64,000 nucleotides of DNA. It comes from Alteromonas aquimaris. Lineage in GTDB: Bacteria; Pseudomonadota; Gammaproteobacteria; Enterobacterales; Alteromonadaceae. The notes beneath the pieces were generated by a model, which saw nothing but the letters and a program-made list of their open reading frames with translations, searched no databases and was not told the origin of the DNA. Where the stretch lies: the NCBI RefSeq assembly GCF_026183695.1, contig NZ_JAPFRD010000006.1, positions 56,217 to 120,216 on the forward strand, in the 5' to 3' direction. Position numbers and translations under genes: made by a program. Position 1 is the stretch's first letter; each line of letters begins with the position of its first letter. Positions 27,001 through 35,789 of the stretch are shown here, one piece after another.

Positions 27001-28925
27001 TTCACGGTTGCGAGAAGTGGCAATCAAATTGTTACAACTGTCCTCAGTTAATAGATGATATAGGAAATTTATCTGCTTCTACGTTAAGTTACAAAAAGGA
27101 GAACTATAATTTTTCTAATATAACTATCGTTGTATTGAGTGACCATACTAGAGAAATTGTCAAACAATCCATTTTTAAAGATTGTAATATCGTAAAAATT
27201 CCTAATTCAATTGAAACCGACATTTTTTCGATTGATAATACAAACTCAATACGTAATACCTATAGTATTGACCAAAATGTAAAGGTAATCGGGTATGTCC
27301 CATCCTTTCGAAGCGATGTAAAAGGGTTCAAAGAAGCAATTGAGGTTTTAAATCGCCTTTATGATGATAATAGCTACAACTATGAAACTAAAGTTTTGCT
27401 ATTAGGAAATTCAGAAACTGCGACTGATTTGATAAAATTTGATTGCATTCAAGCTGGCTATGTCTCTGATAATAGTCGATTGGCCGAATTTTATGCAGCG
27501 ATGGACGTGCTGTTGCTACCTTCCTTGGAAGAAACTTTTTCAAATACCACAGCGGAAGCTATAAGTTGTGGCATCCCGGTAGTTGGGTTCTCGACAGGTG
27601 CAATACCTGAACTGGCTATAGATGGCGTTAGTGGCTACTCAGTTCCTGTTGGTGATACCAACGAATTATTCCTTAAATTAAAGCAATGTCTCACTACCGA
27701 AAAAGCTTCTCAGGATACGGTAAGGAAATTCGCTCTTCAGCGCCTAACCATGGAGAAACAAGCGTTCGCCTATCAGGAATTATTTCATCAGCTCATTCAC
27801 AAAGCCAAAAGCAATTTGCCTACTAGTCCACCCGTTTATTCAAAATACCCCTATGGTCCTATAAATGAATATATTGATAAAAAGAAGCGTCATGAAAGCA
27901 AAGGGTTGAAATATGTTTTTTTTGGGGCGTCAGTATGTGAGCAAACTGAAAAGCACGACACTAAAGAAATAACTGGATTTATCAACATATTAGAGGAAAT
28001 GGTTCGATCAGAAAATATTAAATGTGAGATCGAACGCGTTACTGCAGGTTCATGTACTCTAGGTGACGCTGGTCTTGCGTTGATAGAAGATGTGCTTAAG
28101 CTTAAACCCGATGTTTGTTTTCTTGAATGGTGTACTCCAATAAGTGGCGATTGTAGGGTGGCAGATTGTCGCGCCATATTCGATAAGTTAGTTAAAAACA
28201 AAATTCTTCCAGTAGCATTAATATTGCCTCGCAAGGATAGACAGCAAGCGGATACCACAGTTTTTCAGGAAAGCTTTAAGATATGCAAAAAATACGGTTT
28301 TCCCTTTATCGATCTAAGCAGCAAATTTAGTAAAAATTTACTTGACGAAATTCTCAGGGATGTTGTCCATACGACTCCGTTTGGTGCAAAAGTTTATGCT
28401 TATGAATTGCTTAATTTCATAAAAGGTTTTAGTAGCAAGCCGAGTTTGAGGGTTCCTACTCTTTCCGAAGATAAAAGTTATTGCAACTTTGAATTTCCTT
28501 GGAAAGAAGCAAAAAATAGGGTGAAAGAATTTAGTTTTGATTTGAATGTTGAGTCGCATGAAAGCGAACAAAAATTTTTACTTTTATTAGAGCAGAGAGT
28601 GGGTCCTTGGAGTAGAAAATGTCGAGTGCGAATTACATTTGACAATTATTGCACTGAAGAAGTTCTAGAGCTTGCCGACAGCTGGTCGTGGCGTGAACGT
28701 CAATGCATCAAAGCACTATCCAATTGGGTAACAATCCCACCAAATACAGAAATAGTTCAAGTGCATATAGAAAGCATCAACATGCGATTATCGGGTTACA
28801 CAGAAGACCAAAAACAGCGAGCGAAATTTAATACTCATGGTCACCAGATTAGACCAAAAGGCAGGCTTTTCTGCATTTCGACTCAAAGCCAAGCTCTAAT
28901 AAAGAATATGAGGGTAATCAAATAA
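24081..28925 (+). CDS. giant multidomain glycosyltransferase (TPR-GT2-GT4-GT4-SGNH)
   Basis: A 1614-residue protein that fuses at least four catalytic modules. Residues about 1-85 look like TPR-type helices. A GT2 domain spans about 125-330 (LVTVVTAVFNNDKTLERC, donor-site NSDD near 209-212). A first GT-B/GT4 transferase runs about 457-830 (ILSIGRCIDWKGHDDLI at 643, acidic TETFGVAALEAIYSGLPTV at 735). A second GT4 runs about 834-1245 (VALLTSNTTQGAGYAAYRV at 834, EETFSNTTAEAISCGIPVV at 1148). Residues about 1270-1440 form an SGNH/GDSL-like esterase or acyltransferase domain (FFGASVC near 1280, DVVHTTPFG near 1426). The last ~165 residues are unassigned. It likely adds several sugars to one acceptor in series. 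No membrane segment is seen. The next gene overlaps its stop by one base. Confidence 0.85.
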   Translation: MTYLKSIRKSHEANRHEETVLLSQEAINKHPGFILYYEFLSTALIKLNRFEDALDCISRGLLIDSSNSTLKALKTASAEYSSKNLNVCGQVERLPITKLPRTLELGKRISNYRSETECTCQDTPLVTVVTAVFNNDKTLERCIQSISLQSYPNIEHIVIDGGSNDKTTDILLKNKDNLEYVVSEPDAGIYDAMNKGISVAKGSFVCLLNSDDTYEHDFISNLVQTSKSCDADVIYSDFKIDGKLTRSVEEFGAGIYFGNLNANHATFLVKKEVYNKVGLYKTSYNIISDIVWIKDALELGIKFTKANCEGFNFYTGGASSGNDSHRKERIFSEIARLYQSTFRFLSSKECISIYTFRFAPKNAETLLTLIQKHGENQSFINCLAAYVSDCLTYRDNFKLASAASSSDFVPLVKLTKTLGLDVSLIRIDTAMGCFSEILNQIKKVCHPLLETKNDADTKVILHYAFQFSTPSETFIYDFINRFNDGNKYKSVFLCDKRVLADERPFENLVQIDWGVLNENIRNELYVYLFKLLNPDLIVAHFALNDWKLSQRLTNLKLKLPTIAMTHGIDVFTLSEKPEYKSYLLEKFSEKTKHRLTTVSKFLRQKLLGHGVPLNKVDLIHNCPNPNFYENRKIKVDAFTNKTVKILSIGRCIDWKGHDDLIKAVSKLKKTTDYNFSITIVYGGQTNNLNELNDLREKLDVTKNFNFIEFVDFAQQPEFHHKFDIYVQASKESNDDEPRTETFGVAALEAIYSGLPTVLTKVGGLAEFDQISHPLLQFAEPNNPSDLATKLLKLIENMSESCDNSRLAQFLFEKYSFEKQRALFADTVSKVLAKDLRVALLTSNTTQGAGYAAYRVHKSLQKHSLINSTLLTPEKTHAGAIGVRWIRHPKSKRGDWRFFQQPDNSLPGMTIFTYNEQHLDNQTLYSMVASSDVINLHWTARFLSVENIAFLSWLNKPLVITIRDMYHLSGGCHFFHGCEKWQSNCYNCPQLIDDIGNLSASTLSYKKENYNFSNITIVVLSDHTREIVKQSIFKDCNIVKIPNSIETDIFSIDNTNSIRNTYSIDQNVKVIGYVPSFRSDVKGFKEAIEVLNRLYDDNSYNYETKVLLLGNSETATDLIKFDCIQAGYVSDNSRLAEFYAAMDVLLLPSLEETFSNTTAEAISCGIPVVGFSTGAIPELAIDGVSGYSVPVGDTNELFLKLKQCLTTEKASQDTVRKFALQRLTMEKQAFAYQELFHQLIHKAKSNLPTSPPVYSKYPYGPINEYIDKKKRHESKGLKYVFFGASVCEQTEKHDTKEITGFINILEEMVRSENIKCEIERVTAGSCTLGDAGLALIEDVLKLKPDVCFLEWCTPISGDCRVADCRAIFDKLVKNKILPVALILPRKDRQQADTTVFQESFKICKKYGFPFIDLSSKFSKNLLDEILRDVVHTTPFGAKVYAYELLNFIKGFSSKPSLRVPTLSEDKSYCNFEFPWKEAKNRVKEFSFDLNVESHESEQKFLLLLEQRVGPWSRKCRVRITFDNYCTEEVLELADSWSWRERQCIKALSNWVTIPPNTEIVQVHIESINMRLSGYTEDQKQRAKFNTHGHQIRPKGRLFCISTQSQALIKNMRVIK

Positions 28926-29806
28926 TGAATAGAAAACCAGAGTTTGTAATCCCGCCAAATATACAAAAAAGAATGTTGAATCCACATCAAGTGGTAGAGT
29001 TTATTTCTGACTCAGTGAAATCGACTGCTCCTTTCATGTTTTCTCGATTTGGAAGTATTGAAGGTGAGGTAATCAATAGCGTCTTATTGCGAAACAGAAG
29101 TGAGGTAGGTCAAGAATTAAGAGCTAAGGCGAGAAATAATGCCGGTATTGCTAAACCCGAGAACGCAACGCTAAATAAATTTTCTGTCGAGTATATGGCT
29201 AGCATCAGTAATGCTGACTTACTGGGAATATGGAATTTTCCAAATCAAATTAAGTTAGCTCAGTTCACGCAAAATCCATATTATTGTCATTTAAATCATC
29301 TAGACCCTATTTTTTTAGGTTCTAAGCATGGTGTGAGTTGGACGCAAGCGTTAGACGGAATGAGGGTTTTAGTTATACATCCCTTTGCTGAATCAATTCG
29401 CAACCAGGTAAAGAACAAAGCCAATATTAATTTAATTAGAGATATATTACCTCCCTTTAAGCTCATTACACATATTCCTCCGCAGACGACCCAAAGAACG
29501 GATGAGGTAGCAAATTCTTGGTATGAAGAACTGAAACAATTAAAGCTTGATATTTTGCAGTACAACTTTGATGTAGCCATAATTGGAGCAGGAGCTTATG
29601 GTGCACCCATCGCCTCTTTTATAAAATCAGTCGGCGGTAAAGCTCTCCATCTTGGCGGTGTTACGCAATTAATGTTTGGAATAATAGGCAAGCGTTGGGA
29701 ATCAAGACCCCATATGAAGGACGTGATGACAGAGGGATGGAGTAGACCTTTGGAAAGTGAAAAACACGAGAATGCTGGCAAAATTGAGGGAGGATGTTAT
29801 TGGTGA
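28925..29806 (+). CDS. unknown glycan-locus protein, possible GT-D-like transferase (paralogue of 35790-36695)
   Basis: A 293-residue soluble protein I cannot assign to a named family. Conserved with its paralogue at 35790-36695 are an N-terminal helix (IQKRML.P.QVVEFIS), an early SRFGSIEGEVINS, the strand LDGMRVLVIHPFAESI, and a C-terminal block IIGAGAYGAPIASFIKSVGG, HLGGVTQLMFGIIGKRW with a final aromatic CYW. The RFG..E motif and the glycine-rich late block recall GT-D (DUF1792) glucosyltransferases, which use a RFGDGE-like motif; this is resemblance, not proof. It starts inside the stop of the giant transferase (TAATG), so translation is coupled, and is followed by a sulfotransferase-like gene after 13 nt. 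Confidence 0.65.
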   Translation: MNRKPEFVIPPNIQKRMLNPHQVVEFISDSVKSTAPFMFSRFGSIEGEVINSVLLRNRSEVGQELRAKARNNAGIAKPENATLNKFSVEYMASISNADLLGIWNFPNQIKLAQFTQNPYYCHLNHLDPIFLGSKHGVSWTQALDGMRVLVIHPFAESIRNQVKNKANINLIRDILPPFKLITHIPPQTTQRTDEVANSWYEELKQLKLDILQYNFDVAIIGAGAYGAPIASFIKSVGGKALHLGGVTQLMFGIIGKRWESRPHMKDVMTEGWSRPLESEKHENAGKIEGGCYW

Positions 29807-29819
29807 AGGAACTTCAACT

Positions 29820-30887
29820 ATGAAGACTATCTTGCACATAGGAATGGGAAAAGCTGGAAGCTCTACGATTCAAAATGTTTTATTAATGAATCGTGAAAAG
29901 CTATTGAGTTCGGGTTGTCTTTATCCTTTGGACTTACTACCAAATAAGAATCTAGGTGGTGACAACCAAAAGACACTAGCATTTGCTGCGAAAAATAACG
30001 CATTAAGCAGAGGCTATATGCGTCGCTATAAGGTAAGCAACGCGAATCAGTTTGCTCAATTTAAAAAGGATGTTGTTAGCGCCTACCAAAAACAACTTAA
30101 AGCATGTAAACAAGAAGATTACGCTATTTTATCTGCTGAGCAATTTTGGTCTGAGTTAGTAAGCGTTAACGAAATTTGTAATCTTAAAGGTTTACTAGAG
30201 GAGATAGGGTTTAGTGTTGAAAGGATTGTTTTTTACATTAGAGAGCAATCAGCTTGGGTAAATAGCTTCTTACACCAAAAAATAAAGGAAGGTAGTCTCA
30301 AAAATTTTGAACTCCCATTTAGCTTTAATTTTTTATTCGATAGGCTCAATTATTTGCACACATCGTCAATGTGGCAGTCAGTTTTTGATGAAGCTGAAAT
30401 TGACTTGAGAGTATTTGATAAAGATTGTTTTTTCAAATTGGACTTAATTTTTGATTTTTTACATGCAACGGGAAAACCCGAACTAATCCGTTTGCTAGGT
30501 GATTATAAAACCTTTTTGTCAAATAATGTGAATGAATCAAACTACAATGAAAATATATGCAAGTCGATAGTTTACTTTAATCAAGTATCACAGAAAAGTG
30601 ACTACTTGAAGAAACAGAATTTGGCGGGTAGAAAGCTTGCTGAACATCTTGTTGAATTAGACGAAGATAAATCGCAAAGAGGTTCTGTAAAATTAATTAC
30701 TCAGGAAGAAGTAAGGAATATTAGAGCTATGTTTGAATCCAGTAATAAATTACTGTTCGAGCAATATAATTTGAATGCAAAAGACTTTAACTTTGAAAGT
30801 TTAGATTGTTTCCCTGAACAAAAAATAATTCCATTTAATCAGGAAACCTTTTTTGAATATTACTATAAATCAATAGCCAAGGCCTAA
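29820..30887 (+). CDS. sulfotransferase-like protein
   Basis: A 355-residue protein whose N-terminus, [19 protein letters not shown], matches the PAPS-binding 5'-phosphosulfate loop of sulfotransferases (usual form HKTGTTxIQ). The later segment [20 protein letters not shown] fits the 3'-phosphate site (Arg and Ser). The loop has Ala in place of the usual Thr after Lys11, so donor use needs testing. The ATG at 29820 is preferred because the upstream in-frame start lies inside the previous gene and GAAGGAA precedes 29820. It is one of three such proteins in the locus. The likely role is sulfation of the glycan, with PAPS as donor. Confidence 0.7.
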   Translation: MKTILHIGMGKAGSSTIQNVLLMNREKLLSSGCLYPLDLLPNKNLGGDNQKTLAFAAKNNALSRGYMRRYKVSNANQFAQFKKDVVSAYQKQLKACKQEDYAILSAEQFWSELVSVNEICNLKGLLEEIGFSVERIVFYIREQSAWVNSFLHQKIKEGSLKNFELPFSFNFLFDRLNYLHTSSMWQSVFDEAEIDLRVFDKDCFFKLDLIFDFLHATGKPELIRLLGDYKTFLSNNVNESNYNENICKSIVYFNQVSQKSDYLKKQNLAGRKLAEHLVELDEDKSQRGSVKLITQEEVRNIRAMFESSNKLLFEQYNLNAKDFNFESLDCFPEQKIIPFNQETFFEYYYKSIAKA

Positions 30888-30892
30888 AGATA

Positions 30893-32011
30893 ATGAGAAA
30901 AGTTGCTTTAATTTCAGGCGTTACTGGGCAAGATGGTTCGTATCTTGCGGAATTCCTTTTAGAAAAAGGATATGAAGTTCATGGGATAAAACGCAGGGCA
31001 TCTTCGTTTAACACTGAGAGGGTCGATCACATATACGAAGATCCCCATAATGAAAACCCTCATTTCTTTTTACATTACGGTGACTTGACTGATACTTCTA
31101 ATTTAACTCGAATTCTTCAGGAAGTTCAGCCGGATGAAGTGTATAATCTTGGCGCGCAGTCACACGTGGCAGTTTCCTTTGAGTCCCCTGAGTATACCGC
31201 AGATGTTGATGCGATAGGCACACTTCGCCTCCTAGAGGCAATTCGATTTTTAGGCTTAGAAAAGAAGACTAAATTTTATCAGGCATCAACGTCAGAGCTT
31301 TATGGTTTGGTTCAGGAAATTCCTCAGCGTGAAACAACGCCATTTTACCCACGCTCTCCTTATGCAGTTGCAAAGATGTATGCTTATTGGATAACGGTTA
31401 ATTACCGCGAATCTTACGGTATATATGCTTGTAACGGAATATTATTTAACCACGAGTCTCCTAGACGGGGAGAAACATTTGTAACAAGAAAGATTACCCG
31501 AGGCATTGCTAACATCGCATGTGGTTTAGAAACCTGTTTGTTTCTTGGAAATATGGATGCATTGAGAGACTGGGGACACGCAAAAGACTACGTGCGTATG
31601 CAGTGGATGATGTTGCAACAGGATGTTCCTAGAGACTTTGTTATAGCGACAGGAAAGCAAATCTCTGTGCGTGAATTCGTGAAGTTGGCAGCCAGCGAAG
31701 CAGGGCTATCCATCGAATTTTCCGGCGAGGGCATAGATGAGGTTGCAACCATAACTAAAATTAACAACAGTGAGATCACCGATGTCGATGTGGGAGATGT
31801 GATTGTTCGAGTCGATCCACGCTATTTCAGGCCAGCTGAAGTTGAAACATTGTTAGGTGACCCATCGTTAGCTAAAAACAAGCTTGGATGGGAGCCTGAA
31901 ATTACAGTGGAGGAAATGTGTTCCGAAATGGTGAAAAGTGATCTGGATATAGCGAAAAGACATGCATTGTTGAAAAAGCATGGGTTTTCTGTCGCTGTAG
32001 CAAAAGAATAA
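30893..32011 (+). CDS. gmd: GDP-mannose 4,6-dehydratase
   Basis: Converts GDP-mannose to GDP-4-keto-6-deoxymannose, the first committed step to GDP-L-fucose and related sugars. The 372-residue SDR enzyme has the NADP-binding [19 protein letters not shown], the active-site strand with Ser/Thr-Glu ([19 protein letters not shown]) and Tyr-X3-Lys in [12 protein letters not shown], plus the family [19 protein letters not shown]. All catalytic residues are present. It is 5 nt downstream of the sulfotransferase-like gene and 44 nt upstream of fcl, forming the GDP-fucose set with fcl and gmm. Confidence 0.97.
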   Translation: MRKVALISGVTGQDGSYLAEFLLEKGYEVHGIKRRASSFNTERVDHIYEDPHNENPHFFLHYGDLTDTSNLTRILQEVQPDEVYNLGAQSHVAVSFESPEYTADVDAIGTLRLLEAIRFLGLEKKTKFYQASTSELYGLVQEIPQRETTPFYPRSPYAVAKMYAYWITVNYRESYGIYACNGILFNHESPRRGETFVTRKITRGIANIACGLETCLFLGNMDALRDWGHAKDYVRMQWMMLQQDVPRDFVIATGKQISVREFVKLAASEAGLSIEFSGEGIDEVATITKINNSEITDVDVGDVIVRVDPRYFRPAEVETLLGDPSLAKNKLGWEPEITVEEMCSEMVKSDLDIAKRHALLKKHGFSVAVAKE

Positions 32012-32055
32012 TTGGGTAACATCAAACCATTTGTTAACGGTTTATTGAGGTCATT

Positions 32056-33015
32056 ATGAAAACTGTCTATGTAGCAGGCCATAAAGGAATGGTTGGATCC
32101 GCTATTGTCCGCCAACTTGCTAAAAGAGATGATATAAATTTGATCACTCGATCTCGCGAAGAGTTAGATTTAACAAATCAATCAGATGTCATGTGTTTTT
32201 TCTCAGAAAATCAAATAGATGAAGTTTATTTGGCTGCTGCTAAGGTAGGTGGTATTCACGCGAATAATACCTATCCTGCAGACTTTATTTATGAAAATCT
32301 GACAATAGAAGCGAATATAATACACTCTGCTCATCAGAATGGCGTGGAAAAACTTTTATTTCTAGGCTCCAGTTGCATTTACCCCAAACATGCCGATCAA
32401 CCGCTTCGTGAAGATTCACTACTTTCTGGAAAGTTAGAGGAAACTAACGAAGCATATGCGATCGCGAAAATCGCTGGTATTAAACTTTGCGAAAGCTTTA
32501 ATAGACAATATGGAAGGGATTATCGTTCTATTATGCCAACGAACCTATATGGGCCTAATGATAATTTTCACCCTGATAATTCACACGTCATTCCTGCTTT
32601 GCTGAGAAGATTTCATGAGGCCGTAGTTAACCATGAATCTCAGGTAATAGCTTGGGGTAGCGGGAAGCCCATGCGTGAGTTTCTTCACGTGGAAGATATG
32701 GCCAGCGCCTCAATATTTATCATGGAACTAGAGCAAGCAAAATACGCTAACGTTGTTGAGCCAATGTTGAGTCATATTAACGTTGGGACGGGCGAAGACT
32801 GCACCGTTAAAGAATTAGTTCAGACAATAGCCAAAGTGATTGGCTTTGAAGGGGAGATTATTTGGGACACTTCAAAGCCAGATGGCACACCTAGAAAATT
32901 GATGGAAGTGAGCCGTCTCTCAAAACTCGGATGGCAATATAGTATTAGGCTGGAAGATGGGCTACGCTCAACATACGATTGGTTTTTAAAGAATCAACAA
33001 AACTTTAGAAAGTAA
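32056..33015 (+). CDS. fcl: GDP-L-fucose synthase
   Basis: NADPH-dependent epimerase/reductase that turns GDP-4-keto-6-deoxymannose into GDP-L-fucose (also called wcaG). The 319-residue SDR protein shows [16 protein letters not shown] at the N-terminus, [20 protein letters not shown], the catalytic serine region [20 protein letters not shown] and Tyr-X3-Lys in [10 protein letters not shown], then [20 protein letters not shown]. Length and motifs are canonical. GAGGT lies upstream of the ATG. It directly follows gmd, giving a complete route from GDP-mannose to GDP-fucose, which the GT10-like enzyme encoded at 34690 probably uses. Confidence 0.97.
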   Translation: MKTVYVAGHKGMVGSAIVRQLAKRDDINLITRSREELDLTNQSDVMCFFSENQIDEVYLAAAKVGGIHANNTYPADFIYENLTIEANIIHSAHQNGVEKLLFLGSSCIYPKHADQPLREDSLLSGKLEETNEAYAIAKIAGIKLCESFNRQYGRDYRSIMPTNLYGPNDNFHPDNSHVIPALLRRFHEAVVNHESQVIAWGSGKPMREFLHVEDMASASIFIMELEQAKYANVVEPMLSHINVGTGEDCTVKELVQTIAKVIGFEGEIIWDTSKPDGTPRKLMEVSRLSKLGWQYSIRLEDGLRSTYDWFLKNQQNFRK

Positions 33016-33021
33016 TCTGCA

Positions 33022-33468
33022 ATGTATTTAGATACTGATACGTTTTCGACTGTCTTAAAAAGTACACCGCTAATTTCAATTGATTTGCTTGTACAAAATC
33101 AACAAAATCAATTCCTACTAGGAAAGAGATCTAATCAGCCAGCAAAAAATTATTGGTTTGTTCCTGGTGGTAGAATCTACAAAAACGAATCGATAGGAAA
33201 GTCTTTTGATCGAATAGCGAAAGAAGAATTTGGCACGTGTTTTAGCATTGAGAATGCAAAGCTACTCGGACTCTTTGAGCATTTCTACGCTAATAGCGTA
33301 TTAAGTGAATCCATTTCTACTCATTACGTAGTAATAGCATACAAGTTGGAAGTTGACCAGTTAGTTGATCCTCCTGATGTTCAGCATACTGCTTATAAGT
33401 GGTTTAGCAAAAATGAATTACTCCGTTGTAATGATGTGCATCATTATACAAAGGCATACATTGTATAG
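33022..33468 (+). CDS. gmm: GDP-mannose mannosyl hydrolase
   Basis: Nudix-fold enzyme that hydrolyses GDP-mannose (and GDP-glucose) to GDP and free sugar, thought to tune nucleotide-sugar levels. The 148-residue product aligns with Gmm along LLVQNQQNQFLLGKRSNQPA and YWFVPGGRIYKNESIGKSFD, then HFYANSVLSESISTHYVVIA. As in other Gmm proteins the Nudix box is modified. It is slightly shorter than the E. coli protein at the C-terminus. Gmd, fcl and gmm in this order match the colanic acid cluster layout. Confidence 0.9.
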   Translation: MYLDTDTFSTVLKSTPLISIDLLVQNQQNQFLLGKRSNQPAKNYWFVPGGRIYKNESIGKSFDRIAKEEFGTCFSIENAKLLGLFEHFYANSVLSESISTHYVVIAYKLEVDQLVDPPDVQHTAYKWFSKNELLRCNDVHHYTKAYIV

Positions 33469-33530
33469 CGATTTGGATTTACATTTCGACTTTACATCTT
33501 CTCTGAAATTAATTTTGAGTGGTAACTAAG

Positions 33531-34697
33531 ATGGTAATCTTTGCGGAAAAGTTTGGAGAACTTCACAACTTAGAAAATTTGGCCTATAAATTGGTTTCGC
33601 AATTTCCAGATTTTTTCTCCGCATCAAATTTTCTTGCTATTAATTGGAAAAGTTTTGTTGAAATAACTAGCTATAATTTGAAATGCGTTAATCAATTTGC
33701 TGATTATTTGCGCAGTGTGGGCGGAGGAAAAAGTTTCACTTCGGTCTGCGAGTTTGCCGAGATAGTAAATTTTCCAGAAGCACTCCAACGTATAGGTGTC
33801 ACAGAGCTCTATTGTCCATTTTGGGTAGATGATGAGGCTGCTTTCTCGTTATTGGAATCCGGTATAACGATTCGTGCTTTTCCCTCAGACATCGAACACC
33901 CGATTGATTTAAGAGAATTGGATAAAAGATGTTTATTACAAGTTAGGTCATTAGGGAAGTTGGGTAAGCAAATTGAACTTACCTTAATTGATGTTGCAGG
34001 ATTACATGAACTAAACCCTAAAAAAGGTTCGCTGTTATTTGAAGAAAGTGCTGTTATAGAGCAACAAACAATTGCTAGTGCCCAGTTACTTGAACACCCA
34101 ATTTATAATAGAGCTCTTTGCAAAGGAAATATTATCGTTGGTAGAGTGCCAAATAAGTTAAAAGGACGTGTATTCTGGGATGCGCTTAAAGTAGATGCTG
34201 TTCCTATTCTTCCTGGTGCACCCACATATTTAAAATCTGACAACTTAATTTTCAATTCGTTGATTTTCCACAGTTCAAGAAAATTAACATCTCAGAATGA
34301 AGATGATTTAACGATAAGCTCATTTATAGAAAATTTTTTATCTCATATTCAACAATTAAAATTTTGTTACTCAGGAAAGATGGGAATAGCGTTTGATGTT
34401 ATTCAGGACGCATTCAAAATAAAAAATGCTTCACCAAGCTATCTAAATGGCTGTATGAATAGCTCTATACAGGAAAAGTTAGAATGCTTTCCCTTTCAGA
34501 TTGATACAGCTCTCTTGATGCTAATTAATAAAATTATTTTGCGGCGTGAAGATATTTATCCGTTGATTTTAGACACGGATACCTTAAGAAATATAGTAAA
34601 GAAATATGATAATTCTGAAATGGACGTTAAAATATTTGTCAAGAATATCCTGCAAGAGCATAAAGTAGCATGGTTACTGTGGGGAACAGATGACTAG
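33531..34697 (+). CDS. hypothetical protein in the fucose segment
   Basis: I do not recognise this 388-residue protein. It has no signal peptide or membrane helix. The first ~150 residues include a Rossmann-like alternation (GVTELYCPFWVDDEAAFSLL), and a middle segment GRVPNKLKGRVFWDALKVDAVPIL could belong to a GT-B-like or lectin-like fold; both are guesses. The ATG at 33531 is chosen because GAGTGG lies 8 nt before it; a GTG twelve bases upstream is also possible. Its end overlaps the GT10-like gene by 8 nt, so the two are translated together and probably act on the same sugar. Confidence 0.55.
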   Translation: MVIFAEKFGELHNLENLAYKLVSQFPDFFSASNFLAINWKSFVEITSYNLKCVNQFADYLRSVGGGKSFTSVCEFAEIVNFPEALQRIGVTELYCPFWVDDEAAFSLLESGITIRAFPSDIEHPIDLRELDKRCLLQVRSLGKLGKQIELTLIDVAGLHELNPKKGSLLFEESAVIEQQTIASAQLLEHPIYNRALCKGNIIVGRVPNKLKGRVFWDALKVDAVPILPGAPTYLKSDNLIFNSLIFHSSRKLTSQNEDDLTISSFIENFLSHIQQLKFCYSGKMGIAFDVIQDAFKIKNASPSYLNGCMNSSIQEKLECFPFQIDTALLMLINKIILRREDIYPLILDTDTLRNIVKKYDNSEMDVKIFVKNILQEHKVAWLLWGTDD

Positions 34698-35727
34698 GGT
34701 TAATGTATTTTTAACGGGTAAGCATGCGAATCGTACACCGATGGCATACTCGGAATATAAGCAGATATTTAGAAATTTTTGTAACTTCGTTTCCCGAATG
34801 GAGGATGCAGATATTGTCGTTCTTGGGTTTTCCGTTGACCTAAACGGCCTTAGTACTTCACTTCAAAAGCTAAAAAAAAATCGCGAGATTCCTAAAATTC
34901 TAATTATTTCTGAAGAACCGCTTTGGGATACTCTTTCAGGAAATGATTTCAGATTGCAGTCTGACACTTTTTACTTAGGCGGTGAGCCATTAAAAATTTG
35001 GAATTTTAACCATTTCACATCAGACATTTTTAAATTTCACAAAATCCCCTACTTTTTGACAACGGAAAGTTGTTATTTTTCAAGGTATGCTAGCTTACTC
35101 TCGTCGAGAAGCAGTTCGTTTGACAGCGCGTCTTTAAAATTAAGGCTGAAATCAAGTCAAAATAGGATAGTTTTTCTGGCACAATATCGGGATGAGCAAA
35201 AATACGAGTATAAAGATGAGTTAAACCATATCTATGGTCTTTCAATCTATCGAACTCAACTGGCACTGCTAAGTAAAGGGCAAGATGTTTCTATCAGCGG
35301 AGAGGGGTGGAACGAAGTCGGTAGGAGACAGTTATTGACAGATTGGCATATTGATAAATTATTCAGTTTATCTGATAAGGTACAGTTATTGTCTGCTATA
35401 GAAAATGTTCATGATAAAAACTATATTACAGAAAAGTTTTTTGATGCATTCATTGTTGGAGCGATTCCAATTTACTTAGCAAATCCGTCGCATCGTATCT
35501 TCGAATTCACTTCATCTTCTGCCTTTATAAATCTATGGGGTAAGTCTCCCTCGGAGAGTTGCGATCTTCTTAACAATTTTAAAATAGATGATTTTGATTT
35601 TTTCGAATATGAACACACGCTAAACAGACTGAAAAGATTATTTTCCAATCAAGAAAATCTACACGAAGAGCGTGCCAGGGTGGTCTGGGAATGCATGAAG
35701 GCGATTTGTGACGTTGCTAACAGTTAG
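34690..35727 (+). CDS. GT10-like fucosyltransferase
   Basis: A 345-residue protein with the hallmark of GT10 alpha-1,3/4-fucosyltransferases near residues 236-265: AIENVHDKNYITEKFFDAFI followed by GAIPIYLANP, which binds GDP-fucose. The N-terminal part begins MTRVNVFLTGKH and includes ILIISEEPLWDTL. No membrane anchor is visible, as in bacterial members. The gmd-fcl-gmm genes just upstream make its likely donor. The start codon overlaps the previous gene by 8 nt and GGGGAA precedes it. It is the last gene of this plus-strand run; the next gene points the other way. Confidence 0.8.
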   Translation: MTRVNVFLTGKHANRTPMAYSEYKQIFRNFCNFVSRMEDADIVVLGFSVDLNGLSTSLQKLKKNREIPKILIISEEPLWDTLSGNDFRLQSDTFYLGGEPLKIWNFNHFTSDIFKFHKIPYFLTTESCYFSRYASLLSSRSSSFDSASLKLRLKSSQNRIVFLAQYRDEQKYEYKDELNHIYGLSIYRTQLALLSKGQDVSISGEGWNEVGRRQLLTDWHIDKLFSLSDKVQLLSAIENVHDKNYITEKFFDAFIVGAIPIYLANPSHRIFEFTSSSAFINLWGKSPSESCDLLNNFKIDDFDFFEYEHTLNRLKRLFSNQENLHEERARVVWECMKAICDVANS

Positions 35728-35789
35728 CTGCTTTAGTTCGGCTCTCCATCAATAATTGCGCTGATTGCAGCACCCGCCTCATATGAACA

